A stretch of 64,000 nt of DNA from Pseudaminobacter sp047739745 (GTDB lineage: Bacteria; Pseudomonadota; Alphaproteobacteria; Rhizobiales; Rhizobiaceae). The notes beneath the pieces are model-generated. The model did not search any database and had not been told where the DNA came from. It saw only the letters and a program-made list of their open reading frames with translations. Position numbers and translations under genes: made by a program. The stretch lies in NCBI RefSeq assembly GCF_047739745.1, contig NZ_JBLLVA010000014.1, forward strand, positions 1 through 64,000. Reading direction: 5' to 3'. The stretch's first letter is position 1. The number at the start of each line of letters is the position of its first letter. This document shows positions 35,987-44,521 of the stretch, piece after piece.

Positions 35987-36550
35987 ATGACCAAGATGCT
36001 TCAACCCGCTCCCGACTGGGACATCATGCAATGGCTGAACGCCGACCGGCCGCTCGATCTCGCGAGTTTGCGGGGCCGGGTCGTCGTCGCTGCGGCCTTT
36101 CAGATGCTATGCCCTGGATGCGTCATGCAAACCATTCCGCGAATGCGGCAGGTCCACTCCCTGTTTGCAACGAACGATGTGGCGGTGGTGGGGCTGCACA
36201 CCGTCTTCGAGCACCATGAAGCAATGATGCCGACGGCACTCGCCGCATTCCTTTACGAATACAAGGTCACATTTCCAGTCGGCGTCGATCGGCCGGGCGA
36301 GCGAGGCGACCCAATCCCCTCGACCATGCGGCGCTATGCGATGCAGGGCACCCCGACGCTCATCCTCATCGATCGGTTCGGGCGGCTTCGACGCCAAGTC
36401 TTCGGGCACATTCCCGACCTCCAGCTCGGCGCCGAGATCATGGCGCTGATACGGGAAGCTCGATCGGACATACCGACCCACGAAGAAGGAGCAGCAAGTG
36501 CCGGCACCGAAGCAGCATCGGATTGCGATGATCGGGGTTGCCCGGTCTAG
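35987..36550 (+). CDS. Peroxiredoxin/TlpA-like redoxin with extra C-terminal cysteine pair
   Basis: A 187-residue redoxin of the AhpC/TSA-TlpA superfamily. The N-terminal site is AFQMLCPGCVMQTIPRMRQVH (Cys42 and Cys45, a CPGC motif). It is followed by DVAVVGLHTVFEHHEAM, VTFPVGVDRPGER and the cis-proline strand MQGTPTLILIDRFGRLRRQVFG. There is no signal peptide, so it acts in the cytoplasm, unlike most TlpA proteins. The tail ends with Cys180 and Cys185 (DCDDRGCPV), a possible resolving pair or metal site. It shares the operator-controlled promoter with the preceding mini-thioredoxin. The start is chosen at MTKMLQP; an ATG six codons earlier exists. Confidence 0.82.
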   Translation: MTKMLQPAPDWDIMQWLNADRPLDLASLRGRVVVAAAFQMLCPGCVMQTIPRMRQVHSLFATNDVAVVGLHTVFEHHEAMMPTALAAFLYEYKVTFPVGVDRPGERGDPIPSTMRRYAMQGTPTLILIDRFGRLRRQVFGHIPDLQLGAEIMALIREARSDIPTHEEGAASAGTEAASDCDDRGCPV

Positions 36551-36620
36551 CCTGTGCTCCGGCATGCGTCATCGCGGGATGGATGCTGGGGTGGCTTTTG
36601 GCGATAGTCGTGCGGGTCTC

Positions 36621-36705
36621 TGGTGCCCCCTGCCGGAATCGAACCAGCACTCCTCTCGGAACCTGATTTTGAGTCAGGCGCGTCTACCAGTTCCGCCAAG
36701 GGGGC
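36621..36705 (-). tRNA. tRNA-Leu (anticodon CAA)
   Basis: An 85-base tRNA with a class-II variable arm. The 7-bp acceptor stem (GCCCCCT / AGGGGGC) and the T-loop GGTTCGATTCC are standard. The anticodon stem CCTGA/TCAGG encloses the loop CTCAAAA, giving anticodon CAA, which reads UUG leucine. The 3' CCA is encoded. It is isolated and I see no integrated element next to it. Confidence 0.95.
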
Positions 36706-36859
36706 CTCGCCCTTTCGAGCGGACGGCTGCGGACTATACGGTCCAGCGGCCACTCGTCAACAGGTCTGTGCCGATTTCGTGACCGGATGCCCTCCGATAG
36801 CCATTGTGCCTCGGAATAAATCTCCCTAGACAGGGGCTAGCCCACCGACGGAAATCTCC

Positions 36860-37447
36860 ATGCTTCGCAGATTATATGACTGGACCATGTCGCTCGCCGC
36901 GCGGAAATCCGCGGAAGCCTGGCTCGCCATCATTGCCTTCGTCGAAAGCTCGGTCTTTCTGGTTCCGGCCGACGTGCTCTATCTGCCGATGGCCCTGTCA
37001 CGGCCGAAACGCGCCTACCGCTATGCCATAGTCGCAACGGTCGCCTCGGTGCTCGGCGGAGTGGCGGGCTGGTATATCGGCTATTACGCTTATGAGACGA
37101 TCGCCAAGCCGATTCTCGAATTCTACGGCAAGTTCGACGAATTCGAAGCCTTGCGCACTTCCGGCGGCATGGGCTTCATACTGCTGATGCTGATCACCTC
37201 GGGCCTGTCGCATCTGCCGCCGATCAAGGTCGTGACCATCCTGGCCGGCGTCATGCACGTCAATATCTGGATATTCGTCCTGTCGGCGATCGTCGCACGC
37301 GGAGCGCGTTTTCTGTTCCTCGCCTGGCTCCTGCGTACCTATGGCGAGCCGATCCGCGAGTTCATCGAAAAGCGCCTCGGCATGCTCGCCGCCGCCGGTG
37401 CCGCCGCCCTGATTTTGCTCTATATCCTGATCAGATACGTCTTCTGA
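36860..37447 (+). CDS. YqaA family membrane protein (DedA/VTT superfamily)
   Basis: A 195-residue membrane protein with about five hydrophobic segments. AWLAIIAFVESSVFLVPADVLYLPMALSRPKRAY and ATVASVLGGVAGWYIGYYAYE are the YqaA signature, where the E-x-F-x-P-x-(D/E) motif resembles that of DedA proteins. DedA-related proteins act as lipid flippases or support membrane-potential homeostasis; YqaA itself has no proven role. It probably forms an operon with the DsbB-like gene 28 bp downstream. Confidence 0.88.
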   Translation: MLRRLYDWTMSLAARKSAEAWLAIIAFVESSVFLVPADVLYLPMALSRPKRAYRYAIVATVASVLGGVAGWYIGYYAYETIAKPILEFYGKFDEFEALRTSGGMGFILLMLITSGLSHLPPIKVVTILAGVMHVNIWIFVLSAIVARGARFLFLAWLLRTYGEPIREFIEKRLGMLAAAGAAALILLYILIRYVF

Positions 37448-37475
37448 TCGAAGCCCAGCCGGAACGACCCGAATC

Positions 37476-37991
37476 ATGTCCACTCTGACCCAGCCGACAA
37501 GCAGCGTCCAGACGATCGCGGCACTCCTGCTTGCGGTCCTCATGGCCGCGACCGTCGGCTCCGCGCTCGGCTTCGAACATATCGGCGGCTACATTCCCTG
37601 CAAGCTGTGTCTGGAACAGCGCACGCCTTATTATGTCGGCATTCCGCTGATGGCGGTGGCGGCACTGTCCTCGACCATGAAGTGGCCGAGCGTGATGACG
37701 CGTGGCCTGCTTCTCATCGGCGGCCTGCTGATGCTCTACGGACTTTATCTCGGCGTCTTCCATGCCGGCGTCGAATGGGGCTGGTGGCCCGGACCTGCGG
37801 ATTGCGGCGCGATCGTCGCGCCCGCCGAAGGCGGCAGCGGCGGCATATTGGATGCGATCAATACGGTAATCCCGCCCTCATGCGACAAGGCCGCGCTGCG
37901 CATACTCGGCTTGTCGCTCGCCGGCTGGAATGCCATCGCCAGCCTGTTGCTCGCGGTCATCGCCTTTCGGGGCGCAGTGGGAAAGCCTTGA
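37476..37991 (+). CDS. Disulfide bond formation protein B (DsbB/DsbI-like)
   Basis: A 171-residue inner-membrane protein with four membrane segments. The quinone-linked cysteine pair Cys42 and Cys45 is in YIPCKLCLEQR. The second periplasmic pair is Cys110 (GPADCG) and Cys136 (IPPSCDK), spaced as in DsbB. It would reoxidise a periplasmic DsbA-type thiol oxidase and pass electrons to quinone. No dsbA is adjacent in this window. It lies 28 bp after yqaA. Confidence 0.9.
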   Translation: MSTLTQPTSSVQTIAALLLAVLMAATVGSALGFEHIGGYIPCKLCLEQRTPYYVGIPLMAVAALSSTMKWPSVMTRGLLLIGGLLMLYGLYLGVFHAGVEWGWWPGPADCGAIVAPAEGGSGGILDAINTVIPPSCDKAALRILGLSLAGWNAIASLLLAVIAFRGAVGKP

Positions 37992-38010
37992 ATATCGGTG
38001 GGGAGCCGGA

Positions 38011-38568
38011 TCAGGGTTCCAGTTCGACGTCCCAGTAGAGATAGTCCAGCCAGCTTTCATGCAGATAGTTCGGCGGGAACAGCCGGCCGTTATTGTGCAG
38101 ATCGTGCACGGTCGGCTTGTAAGGCTTCTGCGTCGGCCACATTTTTGCCTGGGCCGGCATGAGCCCGCCCTTGCGCAGATTGCACGGCGAACAGGCGGCG
38201 ACGACATTTTCCCAGGTGGTGGCGCCGCCGCTGTGGCGGGGAATGACGTGATCGAAAGTCAGGTCCTCATGCGTGCCGCAATACTGGCATTGAAAACGGT
38301 CGCGCAGGAACACGTTGAACCGGGTGAACGCCGGATGGCGCGACGGCTTCACATAACATTTTAGGCTGACGACGCTCGGCAGCCGCATCGAAAATGATGG
38401 CGACGATACGGCATGCTCATATTCGGCGACGATGTTCACCCGATCCAGGAAGACAGCCTTGATCGCGTCCTGCCACGACCAGAGCGACAGGGGATAGTAG
38501 CTGAGCGGACGATAATCCGCGTTCAGCACCAGTGCGGGAAGGCCATCCGGAGATACGGCGACCGTCAC
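38011..38568 (-). CDS. HNH endonuclease family protein
   Basis: A 185-residue HNH protein of the McrA-like type found widely in bacteria and often fixed in the chromosome. A zinc pair CQYCG and a second pair CSPCNLRKG flank the ββα-metal core DLTFDHVIPRHSGGATTWENVV, with the catalytic D-H and N. The N-terminal half (ALVLNADYRPLSYYPLSLWSWQDAIKAVFLDRV) is the conserved lead-in of this family. Its target is unknown; it is not next to a restriction-modification or phage gene. Confidence 0.92.
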   Translation of the reverse strand: MTVAVSPDGLPALVLNADYRPLSYYPLSLWSWQDAIKAVFLDRVNIVAEYEHAVSSPSFSMRLPSVVSLKCYVKPSRHPAFTRFNVFLRDRFQCQYCGTHEDLTFDHVIPRHSGGATTWENVVAACSPCNLRKGGLMPAQAKMWPTQKPYKPTVHDLHNNGRLFPPNYLHESWLDYLYWDVELEP

Positions 38569-38689
38569 TAGCAGCTACTCCCGAGTTGATGAAACATCCT
38601 GAGCACAAATAGTGTACGCCCTAGATGACATCGATGTGAAGCATTTTCGCCGATTTGACCGGGGCAGAAAAATCTCGAAATTCCAAGTT

Positions 38690-39340
38690 TTACGTCACCT
38701 GTATCGGCGGAGCCGCGTCGCGGCCGCGCGTTTCGCGGTAATATGCCCAGAAAAGCCGCGCCGCCACGCCTCGCCATGGCGCCCATGATTCGGCAAGTTC
38801 AATCAGCGCTTTTTCCGCCGGGCGCGGCGAAATCGCCAATGCATGGCCGACCGCGCTTTGCAACGCGACGTCGCGCGCCGGAAAAATATCGGGATGACCG
38901 GCAGAAAACAGCAGATAGCATTGCGCCGTCCACGGCCCGATGCCGGAAACCGCGGTCATCCGGCCGATCGCCTCGCCGGCGTCCAGCCCGCACAGATGGT
39001 CGAGGTCGAGGCCATCGCGCACAGCTTGCGCGACCGCCAGCAAGGTGCGCTGCTTGGGCCGTGACAGGCCGGCCTTTCGAAATATTTCCTCTCCAGCGTC
39101 CAGCACTGCCTGCGGCGTCAATGGATCGACAAGCTTCACCAACCGGCCGAGGATAGCGTCGGCGCTGGCGCGGGACACCTGCTGGGCGACGATGATGGAA
39201 ACGAGGCTGCCGAAACCCGGTTCGGAGAGCCGGAGCGGCACATTCCCGGCCACCGCGCGAACGGGAAGCAGGCGCGGGTCGATGGCACAGAGCGCCTCCA
39301 GTCCGGTGGCGATGTCGTCAGGCGTGGAGATGCGGCGCAT
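38690..39340 (-). CDS. DNA-3-methyladenine glycosylase II (AlkA-like)
   Basis: A 216-residue HhH-GPD DNA glycosylase. The helix-hairpin-helix and catalytic region reads LTAVSGIGPWTAQCYLLFSAGHPDIFPARDVALQ, with the catalytic aspartate in PARDVAL. VSIIVAQQVSRASADAILGRL is the conserved helix before it. It removes 3-methyladenine and related alkylated bases from DNA. It lacks the N-terminal lobe of E. coli AlkA, as do most alphaproteobacterial homologues. I start it at MRRISTPDDIATGL, since the longer frame overlaps the promoter of gluQ. Confidence 0.92.
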   Translation of the reverse strand: MRRISTPDDIATGLEALCAIDPRLLPVRAVAGNVPLRLSEPGFGSLVSIIVAQQVSRASADAILGRLVKLVDPLTPQAVLDAGEEIFRKAGLSRPKQRTLLAVAQAVRDGLDLDHLCGLDAGEAIGRMTAVSGIGPWTAQCYLLFSAGHPDIFPARDVALQSAVGHALAISPRPAEKALIELAESWAPWRGVAARLFWAYYRETRGRDAAPPIQVT

Positions 39341-39415
39341 GAGTGGCTTGTCCCTTTCGGCGCGGCAAAGTAGCAATCGCTCGATGATCCCTTCAACCCG
39401 AATTCCCGCCCGAAC

Positions 39416-40294
39416 ATGAGCGCGCCCGTTTTTCGTTTCGCGCCGAGCCCGAACGGCGAGCTTCATCTCGGCCATGCCTATTCGGCGCTGCTCAACGAGC
39501 AGTTGGCAGCGGCGATCGGCGGACGCCTGCTGCTCAGGATAGAGGATATCGACACGACCCGCTGCACGCCGGAGTTCGAGGCCGGAATCCTGCGCGATCT
39601 TTCATGGCTCGGCATTCGATGGGAGGAGCCGGTTCGCCGTCAATCGGAGCATTTCGACGCCTACCGCGATATGCTGGAAAGGCTTTCGCGCGACGATCTC
39701 GTCTATCCGGCCTTCATGAGCCGCGGCGAAATTCGCGCTCATATCGCCGAGAGCGAGGCGAAGGGCCGGCACTGGCCACGCGACCCGGACGGCGTGCCGA
39801 TCTACCCGGCAACCGACAAGCAACTGTCGTCATCCGAGCGCAAGCGGCGGATCACCGAAGGCGCACCATTTTCCTGGCGCCTCGATATGCAGGCGGCCTT
39901 GTCGAGCCTGCCCGCACCATTGGCATGGACCGAGTTTACCGACGAGGGCCTGGGCGGCAGCCGTGCCGTCGAGGCGCGACCTCAGGAATGGGGTGATGTC
40001 GTCATCGCGCGACGTGAAATCCCGACCAGTTATCACCTGTCGGTGGTCACTGACGATGCGCTGCAAGGCGTCAGCCATGTCGTGCGCGGTCGCGATCTCT
40101 ACGCGGCAACCAGCGTTCAGCGCCTGTTGCAGGAACTGCTCGGCCTGCCTGCGCCCGCCTATTTCCATCACCGCCTGATTCTCGGGCCGGACGGGCGGAA
40201 ACTGTCCAAAAGCCTTGGCGACAGCGGGTTGGCTGCGTTGCGTGACGGCGGCGCCACGCCCGCCGACATCAGACGCATGGTCAAACTTTGGTGA
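39416..40294 (+). CDS. gluQ: Glutamyl-Q tRNA(Asp) synthetase
   Basis: A 292-residue truncated glutamyl-tRNA synthetase that charges glutamate onto queuosine in tRNA-Asp. The class-I signature is FRFAPSPNGELHLGHAYSALLNEQLA, with HLGH for HIGH, and KLSKS (in GRKLSKSLGD) is the second motif. It has no anticodon-binding domain, which separates it from GltX. The middle zinc-cysteine cluster of the E. coli protein is reduced here. It is divergent from the alkA-like gene. Confidence 0.93.
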   Translation: MSAPVFRFAPSPNGELHLGHAYSALLNEQLAAAIGGRLLLRIEDIDTTRCTPEFEAGILRDLSWLGIRWEEPVRRQSEHFDAYRDMLERLSRDDLVYPAFMSRGEIRAHIAESEAKGRHWPRDPDGVPIYPATDKQLSSSERKRRITEGAPFSWRLDMQAALSSLPAPLAWTEFTDEGLGGSRAVEARPQEWGDVVIARREIPTSYHLSVVTDDALQGVSHVVRGRDLYAATSVQRLLQELLGLPAPAYFHHRLILGPDGRKLSKSLGDSGLAALRDGGATPADIRRMVKLW

Positions 40295-40526
40295 AGCGAT
40301 GCGCCGCCTCGTTCAACTCTGCTGATAGCTTGGCTCAATCATTCAGCTTTGCCCGGCGCGCAAAAGCCGGCTAGAGAACCCGCCGGTCCGGAGCGTCGTT
40401 GAGTCCATTCGGGCCGCAGGGGCGCACTGTCCTTTTAGTGCAGGGCGTTATTGGCTTGGTTCAGCGATCATCGCTGGAAGCGAAAATTTGCCGATCGGGC
40501 GGCAAGCATCAGGGTTTTCATCAGAC

Positions 40527-41417
40527 ATGACAGGTTTGAAACGGCTCATTCCCGCCACCTTCGTCGTGCTCTGGTCGTCGGGTTTCATCGGCGCCCGCTA
40601 TGCCATGCCCTGGGCCGAACCGTTCACCTTCCTTGCCGGCCGGTTCGTTCTGGCGTTCGCCATATTGGCGTTGCTAGCCGTGCTCGTCGGCGCACGAAAA
40701 ACCAGCCGGCGTGACGCATTCCACGCCGCCGTCGCCGGGGCACTGATGCACGGTGTCTATCTCGGCGGCGTGTTCTGGGCAATCCGCCAGGGTCTGCCCG
40801 CCGGCATTGCAGCCCTGATTGCCGGCCTTCAGCCCTTGATCACCGCCGTTTTCGCCGGCCGGATTCTCGGTGAGGAAATCACGCCGCGCCATTGGGCGGG
40901 ACTTGCCGCGGGTTTCGCCGGCGTGGCGATCGTGCTCTCGCCGGCGTTCGGCGCGAGCGGCGGCGTCACCTTCGCCACGCTTGCCGCCGCCTTTGTCGGC
41001 ATGGCCGGCATGACGGCAGGCACCATCTGGCAAAAGAAATTTGCCACAGGCGGCGACCTGGTAACGGGTACGCTCTGTCAGTATCTCGGCGGCGCCGCGC
41101 TCATGATCGCCGGCTCCGTCGCGTTCGAAACGCAGACCGTCACAGTCAACGGCGAATTGATCTTCGCCATGGTCTGGCTGGTACTGGTGCTGTCGATCGG
41201 CGCGATCTTCCTGCTGATGCTGTTGATCCGCGACGGAGAGATGTCGAAAGTCTCGTCGCTGTTCTACCTGGTGCCGGTGGTGACCGCCCTGATGGCTTGG
41301 GCGTTGTTCGGCGAACAACTGACGATGGTGCAGCTTGCCGGCATGGTGCTGGCGAGTTTCGGCGTCGGCCTTGCCACGGCACAGCGGCCGGGCTCGGCGA
41401 CCACCACTGCAAGCTGA
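40527..41417 (+). CDS. EamA/DMT family transporter
   Basis: A 296-residue transporter with about ten membrane segments in two EamA halves: LIPATFVVLWSSGFIGARYAMPWAEPFTFLAGRFVLAF opens the first, and GAIFLLMLLIRDGEMSKVSSLFYLVPVVTALMAWALFGEQLT closes the second. Unlike the EamA protein at about 16.5 kb, it has no clear operon partners. It probably exports a metabolite; the substrate is unknown. The start MTGLKRLIPATF is preferred over an ATG 13 codons earlier. Confidence 0.87.
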   Translation: MTGLKRLIPATFVVLWSSGFIGARYAMPWAEPFTFLAGRFVLAFAILALLAVLVGARKTSRRDAFHAAVAGALMHGVYLGGVFWAIRQGLPAGIAALIAGLQPLITAVFAGRILGEEITPRHWAGLAAGFAGVAIVLSPAFGASGGVTFATLAAAFVGMAGMTAGTIWQKKFATGGDLVTGTLCQYLGGAALMIAGSVAFETQTVTVNGELIFAMVWLVLVLSIGAIFLLMLLIRDGEMSKVSSLFYLVPVVTALMAWALFGEQLTMVQLAGMVLASFGVGLATAQRPGSATTTAS

Positions 41418-41424
41418 GGCAGAC

Positions 41425-41464
41425 GCCGGCGGTTGCCTGACGAGGATGTCGGGCAGCCGCCGGC
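41425..41464. terminator. Bidirectional hairpin between convergent genes
   Basis: A long imperfect hairpin of about 17 bp (outer arms GCCGGCGG / CCGCCGGC, inner GTTGCCTGAC / GTCGGGCAG with two wobble pairs, 6-base loop) lies between the EamA and sulfurtransferase stop codons. No U-run is present on either side. Confidence 0.5.
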
Positions 41465-41479
41465 ATCAGGTTGCAGACT

Positions 41480-42343
41480 TTACTTACCGAGCCAGACGGT
41501 ACCCGCCTCGTTGATGACCGGAACGCCGACCGAGTTGCCGTATTCGGTCCAGGAGCCGTCATAGTTGCGCGCTTCGTAGCCAAGAATGCGCTTCAGCGCA
41601 AACCAGGTATGGCTCGAGCGCTCGCCGATGCGGCAGTAGGTGATGACCGGACGCGAGCCGTCGATGCCCTTCGCCGCATAGATTTTGCGGATTTCTTCGA
41701 TCGGCTTGTAGGTGCCATCCTCATTGACGATGGTCGCCCAGGGAACATTCTCGGCCTTCGGAATATGGCCGGCGCGGATCGACAGTTCCTTGACGCCCTC
41801 CGGCGCGAAGATCTTGCCCGTATATTCGTCGGGCGAGCGGATATCGACCAGCCGTCCATCAATGCGGCCCTCGACGAAATCCAGCACGTCGGGAAGGCGC
41901 GCGCGCAGCGTGTTGTCGCGCTCCGGCAGCTTGATCGAAGAAGCATCGAATTTGGGCAGGTCGGCGGTCAGCGGCAGCTTGCTCGCCTCCCATAGCTTGC
42001 GGCCGCCATCGAGCAGCTTGGCACGGTCGCCGAAGCCATAGACGTCGAGAATCCACACGCCCCAGGCGGCGAACCAGTTGTTGTTGTCGCCGTAAACGAT
42101 GACGGTGGTGTCGTCGGTGACGCCGGCGCTGCGCAGTTGCGCCTCGAATTTTTCGCGCGGCGCGATGTCGCGATTGATCGTATCGACCAGGTCGGTATGC
42201 CAATTGAGATTGATGGCGCCCGGAATGTGGCCGCCCTCATATACGCCCGGGTCGACGCTTACCTCGAAGATGCGCACGTTCGGATTGTCGAGATTGTCGC
42301 GAAGCCAGTCCGCGCTGACCAGAGGGCCACTTGGAATTGACAT
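41480..42343 (-). CDS. Sulfurtransferase (thiosulfate/3-mercaptopyruvate type)
   Basis: A 287-residue protein with two rhodanese domains. The first (about 5-125) is structural: VSADWLRDNLDNPNVRIFEVSVDPGVYEGGHIPGAINLNW. The second (about 155-275) is catalytic, with RPVITYCRIGERSSHTWFALK; the cysteine of CRIGERS is the persulfide site. CRIGERS is closer to thiosulfate sulfurtransferases of the CysA type than to the CG(S/T)GVTA site of mercaptopyruvate enzymes. It moves sulfane sulfur to cyanide or thiols. A strong AAGGAGG binding site precedes the ATG. Confidence 0.9.
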   Translation of the reverse strand: MSIPSGPLVSADWLRDNLDNPNVRIFEVSVDPGVYEGGHIPGAINLNWHTDLVDTINRDIAPREKFEAQLRSAGVTDDTTVIVYGDNNNWFAAWGVWILDVYGFGDRAKLLDGGRKLWEASKLPLTADLPKFDASSIKLPERDNTLRARLPDVLDFVEGRIDGRLVDIRSPDEYTGKIFAPEGVKELSIRAGHIPKAENVPWATIVNEDGTYKPIEEIRKIYAAKGIDGSRPVITYCRIGERSSHTWFALKRILGYEARNYDGSWTEYGNSVGVPVINEAGTVWLGK

Positions 42344-42389
42344 GATCGTTGCCTCCTTGATGAGATCACACGAAAATAGGCCGTTCTCG

Positions 42390-42404
42390 CCCCCTGGAGG
42401 GGGG
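42390..42404. repeat. Short G/C-rich palindrome (CCCCC-TGGA-GGGGGG)
   Basis: A tight inverted repeat in the leader of the sulfurtransferase gene. It resembles the core of the longer hairpin repeat at 46871-46894 (CCCC-CCTTGA-GGGG), so both may belong to one family of dispersed intergenic elements. Confidence 0.45.
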
Positions 42405-42502
42405 ACAAAATTTCAAAAAAAAGCTGCAGGCCGGAATAGATTATCACCAAGCTTGCTGAGCATAAACTTGTTTCGTGAGTTCGGCGGTCGCGCTCGCTCG
42501 GC

Positions 42503-43369
42503 CTATTCCTTGACACTCAGAGTGCCCACCCGGGCGCGCGCATCGAGATAGCGGGTGATGGCGGCGTTCAACTCGCCGCCAAGAATGAAGATTGCCGAGA
42601 CGATGTAGAGGAAGACCACGGCGATCATGATTGAGGCAAGCCCTGCATAAGTGGTCACGTAAGAGGAGAAATGATCGAGATAGGTGGCAAAAGCCGTCGA
42701 GCCGATCAGCCAGGCCACCAGCGTGAAAAGGATGCCGGGCACGATTGCCGTGAACCGCCGCTTGCCGTCCGGCAGCCAGAAGTGCACCGCGATCAGGCCG
42801 AGCACGATCACCGTGGACGCGATGACGAAGCGCCACAGCGTGATCGTGCCCATATAAGGCTCGATCCACTCGAAATTGGCTTGCGCCAGGCGCGCCAGGA
42901 TTGGCGCGAACACCAGGAGCACGCTGATCACCACGAATCCGATTGTGGCAATCAGCACGAAAGCCAGGCTCTGAAGCCGTCGGTAGACGAAAGACCGCGT
43001 CTCGACGACGCGATAGGCCCGGTTGAGCGAGGTACGCAGCGCCTCGATGCCGTTGGAGGCGAAGAACGCCGCCAGCACCACGCCGTAGGTCAAAAGGTCG
43101 GTGCGCTGCACGGTCAGCACATTGACCACCTCCCTGGCGATCGGGGCGGCGATCTGCTGCGGCCATGTGTCGAAAACCAGATGGACGGCTGTGTCGGCGA
43201 ACGCCTGTGCGCCGAGAAAACTGGCAAGCGTGGTCGCGAAGATCAGGAACGGAAACAGTGCCATCAAGGCCGAGATCGCCAGATGACTGGCCATCGACCA
43301 GCCGTCATCATAGTTGAAATGGCCAAACGCGTCGAAAATGACGCGTTTGACGGCGACGATCTTCCTCAA
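42503..43369 (-). CDS. YihY/BrkB family membrane protein
   Basis: A 288-residue protein with about six membrane segments: DDGWSMASHLAISALMALFPFLIFATTLASFLG at the N-terminus and SMIAVVFLYIVSAIFILGGELNAAITRY at the C-terminus are family signatures. VLAAFFASNGIEALRTSLNRAYRVVETRSF lies in the centre. The family was once called ribonuclease BN by mistake. It is now regarded as a membrane protein of unknown function, possibly transport. It is divergent from the SDR gene. Confidence 0.92.
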   Translation of the reverse strand: MRKIVAVKRVIFDAFGHFNYDDGWSMASHLAISALMALFPFLIFATTLASFLGAQAFADTAVHLVFDTWPQQIAAPIAREVVNVLTVQRTDLLTYGVVLAAFFASNGIEALRTSLNRAYRVVETRSFVYRRLQSLAFVLIATIGFVVISVLLVFAPILARLAQANFEWIEPYMGTITLWRFVIASTVIVLGLIAVHFWLPDGKRRFTAIVPGILFTLVAWLIGSTAFATYLDHFSSYVTTYAGLASIMIAVVFLYIVSAIFILGGELNAAITRYLDARARVGTLSVKE

Positions 43370-43449
43370 GACTGCTCCCCTCTGATTGTCTCGTGGTCGC
43401 GAATATGGGAAGTGTTCGCCGCGAAAGGCAAGTCAAGGCGGGATGTTGG

Positions 43450-44283
43450 ATGAGTGGACTGCGCACGATCATCGTCACCGGCGCGTCCTCGGGCATCGGC
43501 GCCTATTGCGCACGCGCCCTGAAGGATGACGGGTGGCGGGTGTTCGCGACCGCGCGCAAGCCGGAGGACATCGCGGCACTTGAGGCCGACGGCATCGAGG
43601 CCTTCTATCTCGACTATCGCGAGCCCGAATCGATTGCCGCGCTGGTGGAGGCCGTGCTGGAGCGCACCGGCGGCACGCTCGGCGCGCTTTACAACAATGG
43701 CGCCTATGCCCAGGCCGGCGCCGTCGAAGACCTGCCGGTCGAAGCCTTGCGCGAACAGTTCGAGGCGAATTTCTTCGGCTGGCATGACCTGACGAGGCGC
43801 ATCGTTCCGGTGATGCGGGCACAGGCGCATGGCCGCATCGTCCATTGCTCCTCGATATTGGGCCTCACTCCTGTCAAATGGCGCGGCGCCTACGCGGCCT
43901 CCAAGCATGCCCTTGAAGGTCTGATGCTCTGCATGCGCGCCGAATTGCAGGGATCAGGCATCCACGTCTCGCTGATCGAGCCCGGACCGATCCAGTCGAA
44001 GATCGCCTCGAACGGGCTCTACTGGTTCCTGAAGAACATCGACCACGAAAACTCCGTTCACAGCGGCGATTACGCCGCACAGTTGGCGAGACTGCGCGCC
44101 GGTGGCTCCACTTCGCGTCACAAGCTCAAGTCGGACGCCGTCTATGCGGTATTGCGCCACGCCTTGCTATCGCCGCGGCCCAGACCGCATTATGTGGTGA
44201 CATTGCCGGCCCGGATTGGTGTAGTGCTGAAGCGCATCCTGCCCGCCGCGCTTTTCTATCGCGTGCTTGCCTCGCAAGCCTGA
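43450..44283 (+). CDS. Short-chain dehydrogenase/reductase
   Basis: A 277-residue classical SDR. The cofactor motif is TGASSGIGAYCARAL (TGxxxGxG) near the N-terminus, NNGAYAQ follows as motif NNAG, and the catalytic set is Ser in CSSILGLTPVKW and YAASK (Tyr and Lys). The Arg in FATARKPEDI after the second strand suggests NADP(H). Its substrate is unknown. The start MSGLRTIIVTGAS is the first Met that gives a normal Rossmann start. It begins a rightward group that continues with the HIG1, adenosyltransferase and rhomboid genes. Confidence 0.9.
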   Translation: MSGLRTIIVTGASSGIGAYCARALKDDGWRVFATARKPEDIAALEADGIEAFYLDYREPESIAALVEAVLERTGGTLGALYNNGAYAQAGAVEDLPVEALREQFEANFFGWHDLTRRIVPVMRAQAHGRIVHCSSILGLTPVKWRGAYAASKHALEGLMLCMRAELQGSGIHVSLIEPGPIQSKIASNGLYWFLKNIDHENSVHSGDYAAQLARLRAGGSTSRHKLKSDAVYAVLRHALLSPRPRPHYVVTLPARIGVVLKRILPAALFYRVLASQA

Positions 44284-44305
44284 CCGAACCAGAGCTGGAA
44301 ACTCA

Positions 44306-44497
44306 ATGGCAACAGCCTTCAATATTCTTGCGATCATCGTCATGATCGGGGTCGTGATCGTGCTCATGCGCGGCCTGTTGAACCTGATGCGCGGCGGCCC
44401 GGGCAGCAAATCCAACAAATTGATGCAGATGCGCATCATACTGCAATTCCTGGCGCTGGTGCTGATCCTGCTTGCCGTCTACTTCAACAGGGGCTGA
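44306..44497 (+). CDS. Twin transmembrane protein, HIG1 domain
   Basis: A 63-residue protein with two membrane helices (about 4-22 and 40-58) joined by a short basic loop, GGPGSKSNKLMQMR. This is the HIG_1_N domain seen in cytochrome-oxidase assembly factors of mitochondria and their bacterial relatives. In alphaproteobacteria these proteins probably stabilise respiratory supercomplexes or oxidase assembly. It lies 22 bp after the SDR gene and 24 bp before the cob(I) adenosyltransferase gene, a conserved rhizobial order. Confidence 0.9.
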   Translation: MATAFNILAIIVMIGVVIVLMRGLLNLMRGGPGSKSNKLMQMRIILQFLALVLILLAVYFNRG

Positions 44498-44521
44498 TGA
44501 CCGCCGCTTCGGGAGGAACGA

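Noticed and set aside
36621..36705. tRNA-Leu as an integration site for a genomic island
   Set aside because: No direct repeat of the tRNA end, integrase or shift in composition was seen on either side.
38011..38568. HNH protein as part of a defence or phage system
   Set aside because: The neighbours are ordinary housekeeping genes, and this HNH type is a common stable chromosomal gene in this group.
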